Positions 23,573 to 32,165 of a DNA stretch of 34,842 bases are shown piece after piece (positions within the stretch are counted from its first letter, which is position 1; every line of letters begins with the position of its first letter). The stretch is from Bacillaceae bacterium (GTDB taxonomy: Bacteria; Bacillota; Bacilli; Bacillales_A; Planococcaceae). The stretch lies in the NCBI GenBank assembly GCA_030149685.1, contig JASLGI010000010.1, positions 1 to 34,842 on the forward strand. The letters are read 5' to 3'. The translations under genes were made by a program, and so were the position numbers. A model generated the notes under the pieces. It searched no databases, had not been told where the DNA came from, and was given only the letters and a program-made list of their open reading frames with translations.

Positions 23573-23901
23573 TCCCCTTCTTTTTTCGTCCAGCGGTTAG
23601 CATCACGCGTTTCAAATTTATTCATAACACGAGCTAACGCATGGTTTAAGTTTACATCTTCTACGTTCGCTAAACAAATTAAAACGAATAACAAATCCCC
23701 AAGTTCTTCTTCCATTGAACTTTCATCTTCTGTTGATTTTTTCTTTTTCATCCCGTGAACGTGTTGTACTTCACGTGCGACTTCTCCAAGTTCCTCCGTC
23801 AAACGCGCAACGAGTTCCATCGGCGGAAAATATCCTTCTTTAAACTGTGATATGTATGCATCTACTGTTGCTTGCATTTCTTCCATCGTTCGTTTTGTCA
23901 T
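23569..23901 (-). CDS. ypjD: MazG-type nucleotide pyrophosphohydrolase YpjD
   Basis: Small all-helical NTP pyrophosphatase that likely removes aberrant or damaged nucleotides. The metal-binding acidic pairs are in LTEELGEVAREV (about residues 29-40) and EEELGDLLFVLICLAN (about 64-79). A lysine-rich linker HGMKKKKSTED lies between them. The C-terminal ends FETRDANRW, as in YpjD. 110 residues. ATG at 23899-23901 follows GAGGTG. It heads the dapB-bshA-cca-birA group and overlaps dapB by four bases. Confidence 0.92.
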   Translation of the reverse strand: MTKRTMEEMQATVDAYISQFKEGYFPPMELVARLTEELGEVAREVQHVHGMKKKKSTEDESSMEEELGDLLFVLICLANVEDVNLNHALARVMNKFETRDANRWTKKEGE

Positions 23902-23921
23902 TTAATCACCTCACATCGTTA

Positions 23922-23927
23922 ATTATA
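23922..23927 (-). promoter_or_regulatory. Candidate -10 of the ypjD-dapB operon
   Basis: A perfect TATAAT lies 20 bases before the ypjD ATG on the minus strand, in the short gap after a terminator. No good -35 is found 16-18 bases further upstream, so it may need an activator or be weak. Confidence 0.4.
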
Positions 23928-23969
23928 CGCATTTTTCAAAAAATATTCAGCGATGACTACTTTTAAAAG

Positions 23970-24002
23970 AAAAAACGCTCAATGAGTAAACTCATTAAGC
24001 GT
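23970..24002 (-). terminator. Terminator of the aro-ypi operon and metalloprotease
   Basis: A 13-bp stem AACGCTTAATGAG/CTCATTGAGCGTT (one T-G wobble) and a T tract on the minus strand, right after the metalloprotease stop at 24008. Confidence 0.9.
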
Positions 24003-24007
24003 TCATC

Positions 24008-24682
24008 TTATTCGTCGCGTCCAGTGAAAATCAATAAAAGACGGACAAGTTCAAGTACTGCTACAACTGTTGCTGCGACATATGTCATCGCTGCAGCTGT
24101 TAATACTTTACGTGCTTGTGGCTCTTCACTTTGACCGATGATATTCATCGAAACGACTTGATCCATCGCTCGCTTCGATGCATCAAACTCTACCGGTAAT
24201 GTTACGAGTTGGAATAAAACCCCTACTGCCATCAATGCAATACCGACACCGAGCATCGTATTTGAGAAAAACAAACCGATCATAATGAAAATCCATGACG
24301 CATTCGACGTCAAGTTCACTGCAGGGACCATTTTATGACGGAAACGTAAAAAGCTATAATCTTCCGCATCTTGAATCGCATGTCCCACTTCGTGAGCGGC
24401 AACAGCTGTTCCTGCAACAGATGGTTTATCATAGTTGTCTGGTGACAATGATACTGTTTTGCTCAGTGGGTTATAGTGATCGGACAAAAAGCCTTCTCCG
24501 CGTACAACACGGACATTGTGTAAACCGTTTTCATCTAAAATTCGGCGAGCAACTTGTGCTCCTGTCATCCCTGAAGTAGACAATACTTTCGAATAACGCG
24601 TATACGTTATTTTCACTTTATATTGCGCATAAAGTGGCAGCGCAATAATTAATACTAAATAAATAAGAAATGTTGCATTCAT
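24008..24682 (-). CDS. YugP-type membrane zinc metalloprotease
   Basis: Membrane protein of the neutral zinc metallopeptidase (YugP, Zn_peptidase_2) family. An N-terminal membrane helix (about 3-20) precedes a soluble part with the zinc motif HEVGH (about 97-101) in AAHEVGHAIQDAEDYSF. Two or three more membrane helices follow (about 126-160 and 198-218). The segment LPVEFDASKRAM is strongly conserved in the family. 224 residues. ATG at 24680-24682 with AAGGAGAGGAG upstream. It follows ypjA by 28 bases; in B. subtilis yugP is elsewhere, so the location is a local rearrangement. The substrate is unknown. Confidence 0.85.
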   Translation of the reverse strand: MNATFLIYLVLIIALPLYAQYKVKITYTRYSKVLSTSGMTGAQVARRILDENGLHNVRVVRGEGFLSDHYNPLSKTVSLSPDNYDKPSVAGTAVAAHEVGHAIQDAEDYSFLRFRHKMVPAVNLTSNASWIFIMIGLFFSNTMLGVGIALMAVGVLFQLVTLPVEFDASKRAMDQVVSMNIIGQSEEPQARKVLTAAAMTYVAATVVAVLELVRLLLIFTGRDE

Positions 24683-24710
24683 CTTATCTACTCCTCTCCT
24701 TATAACACGT

Positions 24711-25337
24711 TCATTTTATAGCGTTTCCTTCAAGAAGGCAATCATTATACTTTTGACGTTTCCGCCACATAATATTCCATACGGCAAGAGCTAATACAGT
24801 CATCGATAACCAAAAAGTGAAATAACCGATTTGTGGCAAATAATCCATCAATGAAAAATAGATAGGCATTTGACCAAAAACATAATCAATCACATCGTTA
24901 TGCAATGTCCATACGGCGGCAAATGTGAAATGAATCCAAGTAAAATGATACGCTCGCCAATAAAGAATTGCTTGCACAGCCATTAAACCGTGAGAGATGA
25001 TCAACATCCATCCGACAAATCCGAGACTATATCCTTGAGCAAGCGTTAGAAAATTCATAACTACTGCCCATATGCCATATTTGATCAATGTAACAAATGC
25101 GAGCGCTTCGACCCATTTCCATTCTTTTTTCAACAACCATCCAAAAAGAGCAAGCGTAAAAAACAAGCTCGCTGTCGGGCTATCCGGAACGAAAAGTAAG
25201 AAATACCAATCCGTTCGTTCTAATTGTGGAATGTACCAATAATAGCCGTACAATGTTCCAAGAGCATTCACGACGAGTAATAATTGCAATGTTTGACGAT
25301 GATATAAAAAAGTGCGCAATGTCGTAAGTATTGTCAT
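24711..25337 (-). CDS. ypjA: YpjA-family membrane protein (DUF1405)
   Basis: Integral membrane protein of unknown function with about six helices (around 18-35, 50-68, 75-95, 103-122, 130-145, 165-190). The conserved family core YGYYWYIPQL and the aspartate-proline in LFVPDSPTASLFF are visible, as is HNDVIDYVFGQMP. 208 residues, similar to the B. subtilis protein. The ATG at 25337 lies three bases after the ypiB stop, with its ribosome site inside ypiB. In B. subtilis ypiF and qcrABC lie between these two genes; none of that is here. Confidence 0.82.
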   Translation of the reverse strand: MTILTTLRTFLYHRQTLQLLLVVNALGTLYGYYWYIPQLERTDWYFLLFVPDSPTASLFFTLALFGWLLKKEWKWVEALAFVTLIKYGIWAVVMNFLTLAQGYSLGFVGWMLIISHGLMAVQAILYWRAYHFTWIHFTFAAVWTLHNDVIDYVFGQMPIYFSLMDYLPQIGYFTFWLSMTVLALAVWNIMWRKRQKYNDCLLEGNAIK

Positions 25338-25340
25338 CGG

Positions 25341-25892
25341 TCACTTCTCTTTCGCTAACGTTGCCAAACGTTGCCACTTTTCTGTCCAATAAAGAAATGC
25401 TTCTTCATTTTTTTCATCAAGCGCTCGATCAATTTGACGTTTCACTTCATCACGTTCAAAAGCATCTGTCGTTTCTAAAATGACACGCTCAACAGAAACA
25501 CGATCTTTTGCTCGCTGAAGTTCATTGACAGGCATGTACGGATGTTCTACTGCAACAGCAGCATACTGTGGTGACTGCGATCTTCCTGGAAATTGAAACT
25601 CTAAATAAAACGGCTCTTCCTCTGACATTTGAAGATCGTGAAAAGCTTTTTCTACTTCAGTTGTCCAAACAGTCCCCTTTTTAAATTGAAAAGTGACTTG
25701 ACCATCTTCCCACATAATTTGGGCCGCTCGCGGACAATAAATGGCATCCGTCGTAAAATGGATATGTGCGAGGCGCTTTTGATCGTGCAATAAAAAATTT
25801 AAAAACCACACAATCGACCGCTTTCTCACGTGATACGTATCGATAAACCAGCGAATGAACGATGCTTTTTCATTCGTCGTTACGAAGTCCAT
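25341..25892 (-). CDS. ypiB: YpiB (UPF0302)
   Basis: Conserved cytoplasmic protein of unknown mechanism. The 183-residue sequence follows the family layout: an N-terminal KASFIRWFIDTYHVRKRSIVWFLNFLL, YCPRAAQI, FHDLQ, the QSPQYAAVAVEHPYMP block, and a C-terminal helix IDRALDEKNEEAFLYWTEKW. ATG at 25890-25892 follows TAGGAG located in the end of ypiA, four bases away from its stop. It lies between ypiA and ypjA in one operon. No function is claimed. Confidence 0.88.
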   Translation of the reverse strand: MDFVTTNEKASFIRWFIDTYHVRKRSIVWFLNFLLHDQKRLAHIHFTTDAIYCPRAAQIMWEDGQVTFQFKKGTVWTTEVEKAFHDLQMSEEEPFYLEFQFPGRSQSPQYAAVAVEHPYMPVNELQRAKDRVSVERVILETTDAFERDEVKRQIDRALDEKNEEAFLYWTEKWQRLATLAKEK

Positions 25893-25896
25893 CTTC

Positions 25897-27138
25897 TCAA
25901 CTCCTATCTTCTAACCAATTTCTCCATTCCCATTCATTTGAATCTAATGCAACGAGACGCTCAGCTACACTTACTAATCGATCGTGCTGGCCATCTTCTC
26001 GTAAAAATGCGGCATACGCTCGTAAAAAGATGAGGTCATCTTGTAAATAAGGAGCTGCTTCTTCAAAAGTTTTTGCTGCTTCTTCATATGCTTCTTCCCG
26101 ATCGTATGCTTTCGCTAACATAAATGAAAGATCTGGCGTTAATAAGACGTGCGGGGCTGTTAAAAGTTCGATAAGTGCATCATCATCTTCTCTTCGCTCA
26201 TAAATAGCGGCAAGTGCAAGAAGGGCCTCTGTATATTCAGGATCTAAGACGAGAGCTTCTTCAAAATGCCGAATAGCCTCTTCTTCTTTTTGTAACTTTA
26301 ACGCTATTTTCCCGGCAGCATTGTGCAACTCTTTATTAAATGCATCTCGGCGAATTCCTGCTTCATAAATTTCGTACGCTTCTTCATTTTGCTCCATTAA
26401 GCTGTGAGCATGTCCGAGCAAATAATATGCTGAGAAGTAGTCGGGATCCATTTCTAACACACGTTCTAACGGCTTCGTCGCTCGTTCAGGATGACCACTT
26501 TGTACTTGAACATAAGCCATATCAAATAAATCATCAGGTGTCGCATTTTCTTCAACTACTTGTTCAAAATATTCTGTTGCCTCTTCGTAAGCGCCTCCCG
26601 CGCGATGTGCTTCTGCTAAACGTTGAACGATAGAAACATTCCCGATTGTCTCATGTCCTGCATTTTGTAAAGTTTCATACATTCGGATTGCTTCCCGATT
26701 GTTTCCGATTGCTAAAGCTGTTTCTGCATAAGCAAACTGAATGATCGGTTCTCCTGGTGCACGTTGATACGCTTCATTCACTTTTTGCATCGCAACTTCT
26801 GTCATACCGAGCATCCCGTAATAATCAGCTTCAATAAGCAACACTTGAAGATATACTTCATCTTCTCGATCTACTTGTTCTAAAAGTAAAAGCGCCCCGT
26901 CTTCGTCACCAAGTTCAATTAATACTTGAGCTTCATCAACTTTTAATTGCTCCATCTCTGGCAATGCTTCACGTAAAGCGCGATACATACTTACAGCTTC
27001 CTCAAAAAAACCATAGGCAATATATGCTTGAGTGACGTCATACGCTTCCATCCACTGTTTATTTTGTAAAAGCTCATTCGCTTTTTTTCTTACTTCTTCA
27101 AATTGTCCATCGATGAGTAGTTGTTCAATTGTTTCCAT
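25897..27138 (-). CDS. ypiA: YpiA-like tetratricopeptide repeat protein
   Basis: Soluble protein made almost entirely of TPR helices (about ten 34-residue repeats; clear examples are DYFSAYYLLGHAHSLMEQNEEAYEIYEAG and EEEAIRHFEEALVLDPEYTEALLALA). TPR proteins act as scaffolds, and the partner is unknown. Very acidic. The start is the ATG at 27136-27138 with GAGGAGG upstream; an in-frame ATG six codons earlier has no site. 413 residues, close to the 423 of B. subtilis YpiA. It follows aroA by 44 bases, with no terminator visible, so it is the transition from the aromatic pathway genes to the ypi genes. Confidence 0.88.
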   Translation of the reverse strand: METIEQLLIDGQFEEVRKKANELLQNKQWMEAYDVTQAYIAYGFFEEAVSMYRALREALPEMEQLKVDEAQVLIELGDEDGALLLLEQVDREDEVYLQVLLIEADYYGMLGMTEVAMQKVNEAYQRAPGEPIIQFAYAETALAIGNNREAIRMYETLQNAGHETIGNVSIVQRLAEAHRAGGAYEEATEYFEQVVEENATPDDLFDMAYVQVQSGHPERATKPLERVLEMDPDYFSAYYLLGHAHSLMEQNEEAYEIYEAGIRRDAFNKELHNAAGKIALKLQKEEEAIRHFEEALVLDPEYTEALLALAAIYERREDDDALIELLTAPHVLLTPDLSFMLAKAYDREEAYEEAAKTFEEAAPYLQDDLIFLRAYAAFLREDGQHDRLVSVAERLVALDSNEWEWRNWLEDRS

Positions 27139-27182
27139 CGATCTTCGCCTCCTCATAGTATCAAACGTTCATTGTACGGCGA

Positions 27183-28463
27183 TTAACGAACGGTTTCAAG
27201 GTCTTTTGCAAACTGTGGATAAGAAATAGCAATACAATCTGTATTTGTAATCGTTGTTTCTCCTACTGCTCGTTGCGCAGCAATCGCCGCCATCATACCG
27301 ATCCGATGATCACCATAAGTATCTACTACTCCACCTGTAAGAGACGTTTTCCCTTGGATACAAAATCCATCTTCAAGTGGCTCAATCTCCGCACCAAATG
27401 TACGTAACACGTCAACAACAGCTTCGATACGATCTGTTTCCTTGACGCGTAACTCTTCAGCTTGACGAATCATTGTCGTTCCTTCTGCTTGTGTCGCAAG
27501 TAGTGCAATAAGTGGTAATTCATCAATTACGCGTGGAATCAAGGCTTCATCATTTAATGTCATCGCGCGTAACGGGGCATAACGAATACGAATATCGCCA
27601 TAAACCTCGCCCGTCTTCGTCACATTCGACAGTTCTATATTCGCTCCCATTTCTTGCAAAACGTCAATAATGCCTGTTCGTGTCTCATTCAATCCAACGC
27701 GTCGTAAAATTAAATCACTTCCTGGTGTAATTGCCGCACCGACTAAAAAGAATGCTGCCGATGAAATATCTCCCGGAACGACGACCTTTGCTGGCTGTAA
27801 TCGGACAGGACCGTCTATACTTACTGACAATCCTTCTTCACGTACGAAAACACCGAAGTTTTCTAATAAACGTTCTGTATGATCCCGTGTTTTCGCGCGT
27901 TCGACAACAGTCGTTGTCCCTTCTGTATGTAATCCTGCTAATAAAATAGCCGATTTCACTTGAGCGCTCGCGACAGGAGACTGATAAACGATAGGTTCTA
28001 ATGTTTTTCCTCGAACAGTTAACGGTAACTGCTCTATATCTCCTTCAATTAACGCCTTCATCTGACGTAAAGGAGTCGTAATACGATTCATTGGACGTGC
28101 ACGTAAATATTGATCACCTGTAATCGTTGCCTCAAGAGCTGACGGGGCAAGTAAACCGAGTAAAAGACGCGCTGTCGTACCGGAATTTCCCGCATCAAGT
28201 GGCTGCGTAGGGGTTTCCCACGATTGAAAACCATCGCTAGTAATCGAAACATCCGTTCCCTCGACATCAATTGAAACACCGAGTTGTCGAAAAATAGAGA
28301 CGGTATTCAAACAATCTTCCCCTGTTAAAAAATTTTCTACTGTCGTCGTCCCATTCGCTACCGCACCAAACATTATCGCTCGATGAGAAATCGACTTATC
28401 GCCAGGTACTTGTAACTCTCCTCGATACGTTGCCTTTCCTCCTGTTAATTGCCAATTCGTCAT
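27183..28463 (-). CDS. aroA: EPSP synthase (3-phosphoshikimate 1-carboxyvinyltransferase)
   Basis: Adds enolpyruvate from PEP to shikimate-3-phosphate (called aroE in B. subtilis). Conserved sites: PGDKSISHRAIMFGA (residues about 20-34, the PEP and S3P lysine/serines), DAGNSGTTARLLLGLLA (about 92-108), YLRARPM, QVKSAILLAGL, and the late RVKETDRIEA plus DHRIGM. GNSGTT and the residues around it place it with class II-type Gram-positive enzymes, usually glyphosate-tolerant; that last point is inference. 426 residues. ATG with GGAGGGG upstream, 11 bases after tyrA. Confidence 0.97.
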   Translation of the reverse strand: MTNWQLTGGKATYRGELQVPGDKSISHRAIMFGAVANGTTTVENFLTGEDCLNTVSIFRQLGVSIDVEGTDVSITSDGFQSWETPTQPLDAGNSGTTARLLLGLLAPSALEATITGDQYLRARPMNRITTPLRQMKALIEGDIEQLPLTVRGKTLEPIVYQSPVASAQVKSAILLAGLHTEGTTTVVERAKTRDHTERLLENFGVFVREEGLSVSIDGPVRLQPAKVVVPGDISSAAFFLVGAAITPGSDLILRRVGLNETRTGIIDVLQEMGANIELSNVTKTGEVYGDIRIRYAPLRAMTLNDEALIPRVIDELPLIALLATQAEGTTMIRQAEELRVKETDRIEAVVDVLRTFGAEIEPLEDGFCIQGKTSLTGGVVDTYGDHRIGMMAAIAAQRAVGETTITNTDCIAISYPQFAKDLETVR

Positions 28464-28474
28464 TACAACCCCTC

Positions 28475-29593
28475 CTACAAAATATGCATACTATAATCTG
28501 TCTCTTCTTCAAGTACATCTCTTGCCCGACGACGATCATCCGCTGTTTGAAAACTAATCACTAAAATCCCGTACACGTCTGTACGCGTTTCGACAATACG
28601 AATGTTCGTAATACTAATGTTCGCATCTGCTAAAATTTTCGTCACTTCTGAAATCGCTCCTGCATGGTCAGGAATGTCGATATGTAAGTCAAATGTCATG
28701 TATAACGCGCCTTGAGTTGCACCACGAAATGTTGAAGGTAACGAATCTCGATATGTTTTAGCCTCTTTGAAAAACTGTAAAATTTCATCCGAATCGTTTC
28801 GTTCCAATAAACGATAAACATCGTCCATTTTTTCATGCCAACGATCAAATAGACGCATGAGCTCTTCTCGGTTTTGCAACGTAATATCTCGCCACATTTT
28901 CGGATCTGAGGAAGCAATACGTGTTAAGTCACGAAAACCTCCCGCTGCGAGACGCGCAATAAATGGTTGCTCCTTCTCTTCTATCGCCAATTGTCCTACT
29001 AAAGATGAAGCGATTACGTGAGGGAAGTGACTAACCATCGCTGTCATACGATCATGTTCTTTTGCGGACAAGCGAACAAACTTCCCTTTTGTCGGTGCGA
29101 GTAAGGATTCTAAAATGTCTGCTTCTGGCTCATCTTCGTCTCTTCCTGTTAAAATATAATACGCATTTTCAAAAAGGTGCGCTTTCGCTGCATGCAAGCC
29201 ACTTTTATGCGAACCAGCCATTGGATGCCCGCCGATGAAAGTAATCCCTCTGTATAACAATGGTTCAGCCGCTGCCATGATCGGTTCTTTTGTACTTCCT
29301 GTATCCGTTAAAATAACTCCCTCTTGAAACTGCCACTCTTCTTCTGTCGCTCGTTCTAAATAATGGACTGTCGTATTAACAGGTGTCGCAAAAATAACGA
29401 TTTGAGCTCGTTCTATTGCCTCTTTTGCACTCGGCGCAATTTCATCAATCATATCGCGACGATAAGCTTCATCAATCGTTTTATACGAGCGATCAAAACC
29501 TATTACATGAGGTGGGTTGTCGTGACGTCGTAAAGCGAGACTGAGTGACCCACCGATTAATCCTAATCCGATAATTGCTACTTTTCTTTCCAT
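28475..29593 (-). CDS. tyrA: Prephenate dehydrogenase with ACT domain
   Basis: Oxidises prephenate to 4-hydroxyphenylpyruvate for tyrosine. An NAD-binding Rossmann motif IIGLGLIGGSLSLAL lies at the N-terminus. The catalytic histidine region is VSHFPHVIASSLV, with GGHPMAGSHKSGL at about 120. A C-terminal ACT domain (about 300-368: ITNIRIVETRTDVYGIL) suggests feedback inhibition by an aromatic amino acid. 372 residues. The ATG overlaps the hisC stop by one base (TAATG). Confidence 0.96.
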   Translation of the reverse strand: MERKVAIIGLGLIGGSLSLALRRHDNPPHVIGFDRSYKTIDEAYRRDMIDEIAPSAKEAIERAQIVIFATPVNTTVHYLERATEEEWQFQEGVILTDTGSTKEPIMAAAEPLLYRGITFIGGHPMAGSHKSGLHAAKAHLFENAYYILTGRDEDEPEADILESLLAPTKGKFVRLSAKEHDRMTAMVSHFPHVIASSLVGQLAIEEKEQPFIARLAAGGFRDLTRIASSDPKMWRDITLQNREELMRLFDRWHEKMDDVYRLLERNDSDEILQFFKEAKTYRDSLPSTFRGATQGALYMTFDLHIDIPDHAGAISEVTKILADANISITNIRIVETRTDVYGILVISFQTADDRRRARDVLEEETDYSMHIL

Positions 29594-30693
29594 TAGTTCC
29601 CCTCTTTATTCATCAATAGTTCTAACTGTTCGAAAAATAAATCATTTTGCTCTTTTCGACCGATTGTAATACGAAGATATCCAGGTGTTCCGAGTAAATG
29701 ACCTGCACGAACGATAATTCCTCGCTCTAATAATTGTTGAGCAATTTCTCGATCATCCGATGGAGACTCCATCAACACAAAGTTTGTCGACGATGGATAG
29801 ATATGAAGACCGTGACGCTCGGCAAAATGAACATAACGTAATTTTTCATCTTCATTCATCGCTCGACAATGTTCAATAAACGTGACATCCTTTAACGCGA
29901 CTTGCGCTGCTTTATGAGCTGGGCGGTTATTGTTGAACGGATTTCGTACTTTATTAAGCTCTGCAATTAGTGACGGATGCCCCATACCATAGCCGACACG
30001 AAAAGCCGCAAGTCCATATGCTTTCGAAAATGTGCGCAACGTTAATAAGTTCGGAAATTCTGAAAGCCACGGAATTGGATTGTATCGGCGTTCATCAGCA
30101 ATATATTCATAATATGCTTCATCTAAAACGACGAGAACTTCCGATGGGACTTGTTGAATAAATGCATATAACTCTTCTTCTTCTAACATGTTACCTGTTG
30201 GGTTATTCGGATTACAAATCCAAAGAACTCGTGTATTTGCATCGATTGCTTCAATCATCGCCTCTACATCGTGATCTCCTGACTGTAAAAGTGGGATCTC
30301 TTTCACTTCTGCTCCTTCAATACGTGCGTTATGTGCATATTGAGGAAAGCTAGGTGTAGGTACGACTGTATTCGTTCCAGGTTCAAAAAATGTACGAGCA
30401 ATAACTGTAATCAATTCGTCCGAACCATTTCCAAAGACGAGTTGATTTTCATCGACTCCCCATTTATGAGCAACATCTGTACGTAAGCTCGTCGCATTAG
30501 CATCTGGATACAACTCAAATCCGCATGTAATCTGCTGCATTTCACGATAAACTTCTTGTGAACAGCCATATGGATTTTCATTCGATGCAAGTTTGACAAT
30601 ATGATGCAATCCATATTCTCTTTCTGTTTCTTCAATCGGCTTCCCCGGTTTATACGGTTCCATTTCACGTAAAACATTTTTAACTTTCATCAT
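29593..30693 (-). CDS. hisC: Histidinol-phosphate / aromatic aminotransferase
   Basis: PLP aminotransferase; in Bacillus it serves both histidine and tyrosine/phenylalanine synthesis, which explains its place in this operon. Motifs: LASNENPYG, FGNGSDELI, CNPNNPTGN, VVLDEAYYEY and the pyridoxal lysine in RTFSKAYGLAAFRVGYG. 366 residues. Its ATG overlaps the aroH stop in ATGA, with GAGGGGG upstream. In B. subtilis trpEDCFBA separates aroH from hisC; here nothing does, so the trp genes are absent from this site. Confidence 0.96.
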   Translation of the reverse strand: MMKVKNVLREMEPYKPGKPIEETEREYGLHHIVKLASNENPYGCSQEVYREMQQITCGFELYPDANATSLRTDVAHKWGVDENQLVFGNGSDELITVIARTFFEPGTNTVVPTPSFPQYAHNARIEGAEVKEIPLLQSGDHDVEAMIEAIDANTRVLWICNPNNPTGNMLEEEELYAFIQQVPSEVLVVLDEAYYEYIADERRYNPIPWLSEFPNLLTLRTFSKAYGLAAFRVGYGMGHPSLIAELNKVRNPFNNNRPAHKAAQVALKDVTFIEHCRAMNEDEKLRYVHFAERHGLHIYPSSTNFVLMESPSDDREIAQQLLERGIIVRAGHLLGTPGYLRITIGRKEQNDLFFEQLELLMNKEGN

Positions 30694-31064
30694 TCCATTT
30701 CCCCCTCAGTTAAGTCTGGACGTAATCGTACTGCCTCGTTTTGATAAATATGTTCAATCTCTTGTTGCATCTTCGACGAATTGACGTTCATCAATACACG
30801 AATACATTGTGTAATCGCCCCTGGAACGTCCATTTCATGGGTACACATAACAGGTACGTATTTCCATCCTTCAATTGACCGAATCGCACGTGCTGGAAAT
30901 ACACTCGTTAAATCGGGTGTCGTCGATACAAGAACCGATGCAATTTCTTCTGGCGCTACGTCATTTTTCTCCGTCATTTCTAAGACGAGTTGTTCCGTCG
31001 CTTCTAAAATAAGTGCAGGTTCATCTTTTACTACTGTCGTTGCTCCTCGAATACCTCTCATCAT
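30690..31064 (-). CDS. aroH: Chorismate mutase, AroH class
   Basis: Monofunctional chorismate mutase of the AroH (pseudo-alpha/beta barrel trimer) type, converting chorismate to prephenate. Catalytic residues of the B. subtilis enzyme are recognisable: Arg in MRGIRGATTV, the Glu in CTHEMDVPG, and the Arg in CIRVLMNV. ATPDL is represented by TTPDLTSVFPARA. 124 residues. ATG overlaps the aroB stop by four bases. It sends chorismate to Phe/Tyr; no trp genes compete in this locus. Confidence 0.96.
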   Translation of the reverse strand: MMRGIRGATTVVKDEPALILEATEQLVLEMTEKNDVAPEEIASVLVSTTPDLTSVFPARAIRSIEGWKYVPVMCTHEMDVPGAITQCIRVLMNVNSSKMQQEIEHIYQNEAVRLRPDLTEGEME

Positions 31065-32164
31065 ATACTCAGCCCCTTTATCAATGTTCTTAATGTATGA
31101 AATGCTTCTTCACTTTCACTTTTCGTTACTTTCGTTACGAAAGGTTCCCCAATTTGTCGTAAAACGACGAAATGAATCTCCCCATAAGATGCTTTTTTAT
31201 CTTTTTGCATATACGAATAAAACGTATCGAAATCAGTGTCAAAGATTGGATCGTAACGATATCCTTGCTTCAATGAAAACAGTAAAAACTCCTCTGTTTC
31301 CTCTCGCGTCACATTTCCATAATGTTCACTCATGACTAAGGCATACCCCATGCCGATCATAATACATTCCCCGTGACTCATATCACCGAAGTTCGTCACA
31401 GCTTCTACCGCATGTCCAAATGTATGACCAAAGTTTAAAAACTTACGAGTTCCTCGTTCAAATGTATCTTCTTCAACAATTCGTGCCTTAACATCTACAC
31501 CTCGAATAAGTCGTTTTGGTAAAAGTTCTGCCGACGGTTTCACGAAAGAAGGATCACGTAACAATTCTTTCGTCCATATACGATCAGATATGTAAGCATG
31601 CTTAATTAACTCAGCCATTCCCGAACGCCATTCTCTCATAGGAAGTGTTTCGAATAAGTCCGTATCAAAAACGACTGCTTCCGGTTGATAAAACGCACCG
31701 ACCATATTTTTTCCTAGTGGTAAATTAATAGCTGTCTTTCCCCCGACAGCACTATCATGAGCGAGTATTGTCGTCGGCCATTGAATAAATGAAATCCCTC
31801 GCATATACGTTGCAGCGACAAATCCGGTTAAATCACCGACCGCACCTCCGCCAAATGCAATCAACAAGGAGTTTCTTGTTAGCCGATGTTCTAATAAGTA
31901 GTTTTGCACGCCTTCATAAACAGCGAATGTTTTACACGCTTCGCCTTTTGGTACGACATAATAAATGATCTCTAATTGATGCTTAGAAAATAACTGTTGA
32001 AGAGCTGTTTCATATAAAGAAAAAACAGTCTCATCAACAATCATGGCGATACGATCGTACATCTGTAACATTTCTTTCTGTTCAGCAACAAATGTATCGA
32101 TAGCACCTTTTGCAATAATAACTTCATACGACTTCTCTGGTAAATGAACCTTTAACTGCTCCAT
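31061..32164 (-). CDS. aroB: 3-dehydroquinate synthase
   Basis: Zinc/NAD-dependent cyclase converting DAHP to 3-dehydroquinate. NAD-binding AFGGGAVGDLTGFVAATYMRG (about 100-120), PTTILAHDSAVGGKTAIN, and the zinc/catalytic motifs MAELIKHAYI and NFGHTFGHAVE are present. The ATG at 32162-32164, with GAGGAG seven bases upstream, was preferred over an in-frame ATG six codons earlier that overlaps aroC. 367 residues. It begins one base after the aroC stop. Confidence 0.96.
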   Translation of the reverse strand: MEQLKVHLPEKSYEVIIAKGAIDTFVAEQKEMLQMYDRIAMIVDETVFSLYETALQQLFSKHQLEIIYYVVPKGEACKTFAVYEGVQNYLLEHRLTRNSLLIAFGGGAVGDLTGFVAATYMRGISFIQWPTTILAHDSAVGGKTAINLPLGKNMVGAFYQPEAVVFDTDLFETLPMREWRSGMAELIKHAYISDRIWTKELLRDPSFVKPSAELLPKRLIRGVDVKARIVEEDTFERGTRKFLNFGHTFGHAVEAVTNFGDMSHGECIMIGMGYALVMSEHYGNVTREETEEFLLFSLKQGYRYDPIFDTDFDTFYSYMQKDKKASYGEIHFVVLRQIGEPFVTKVTKSESEEAFHTLRTLIKGLSI

Positions 32165-32165
32165 A

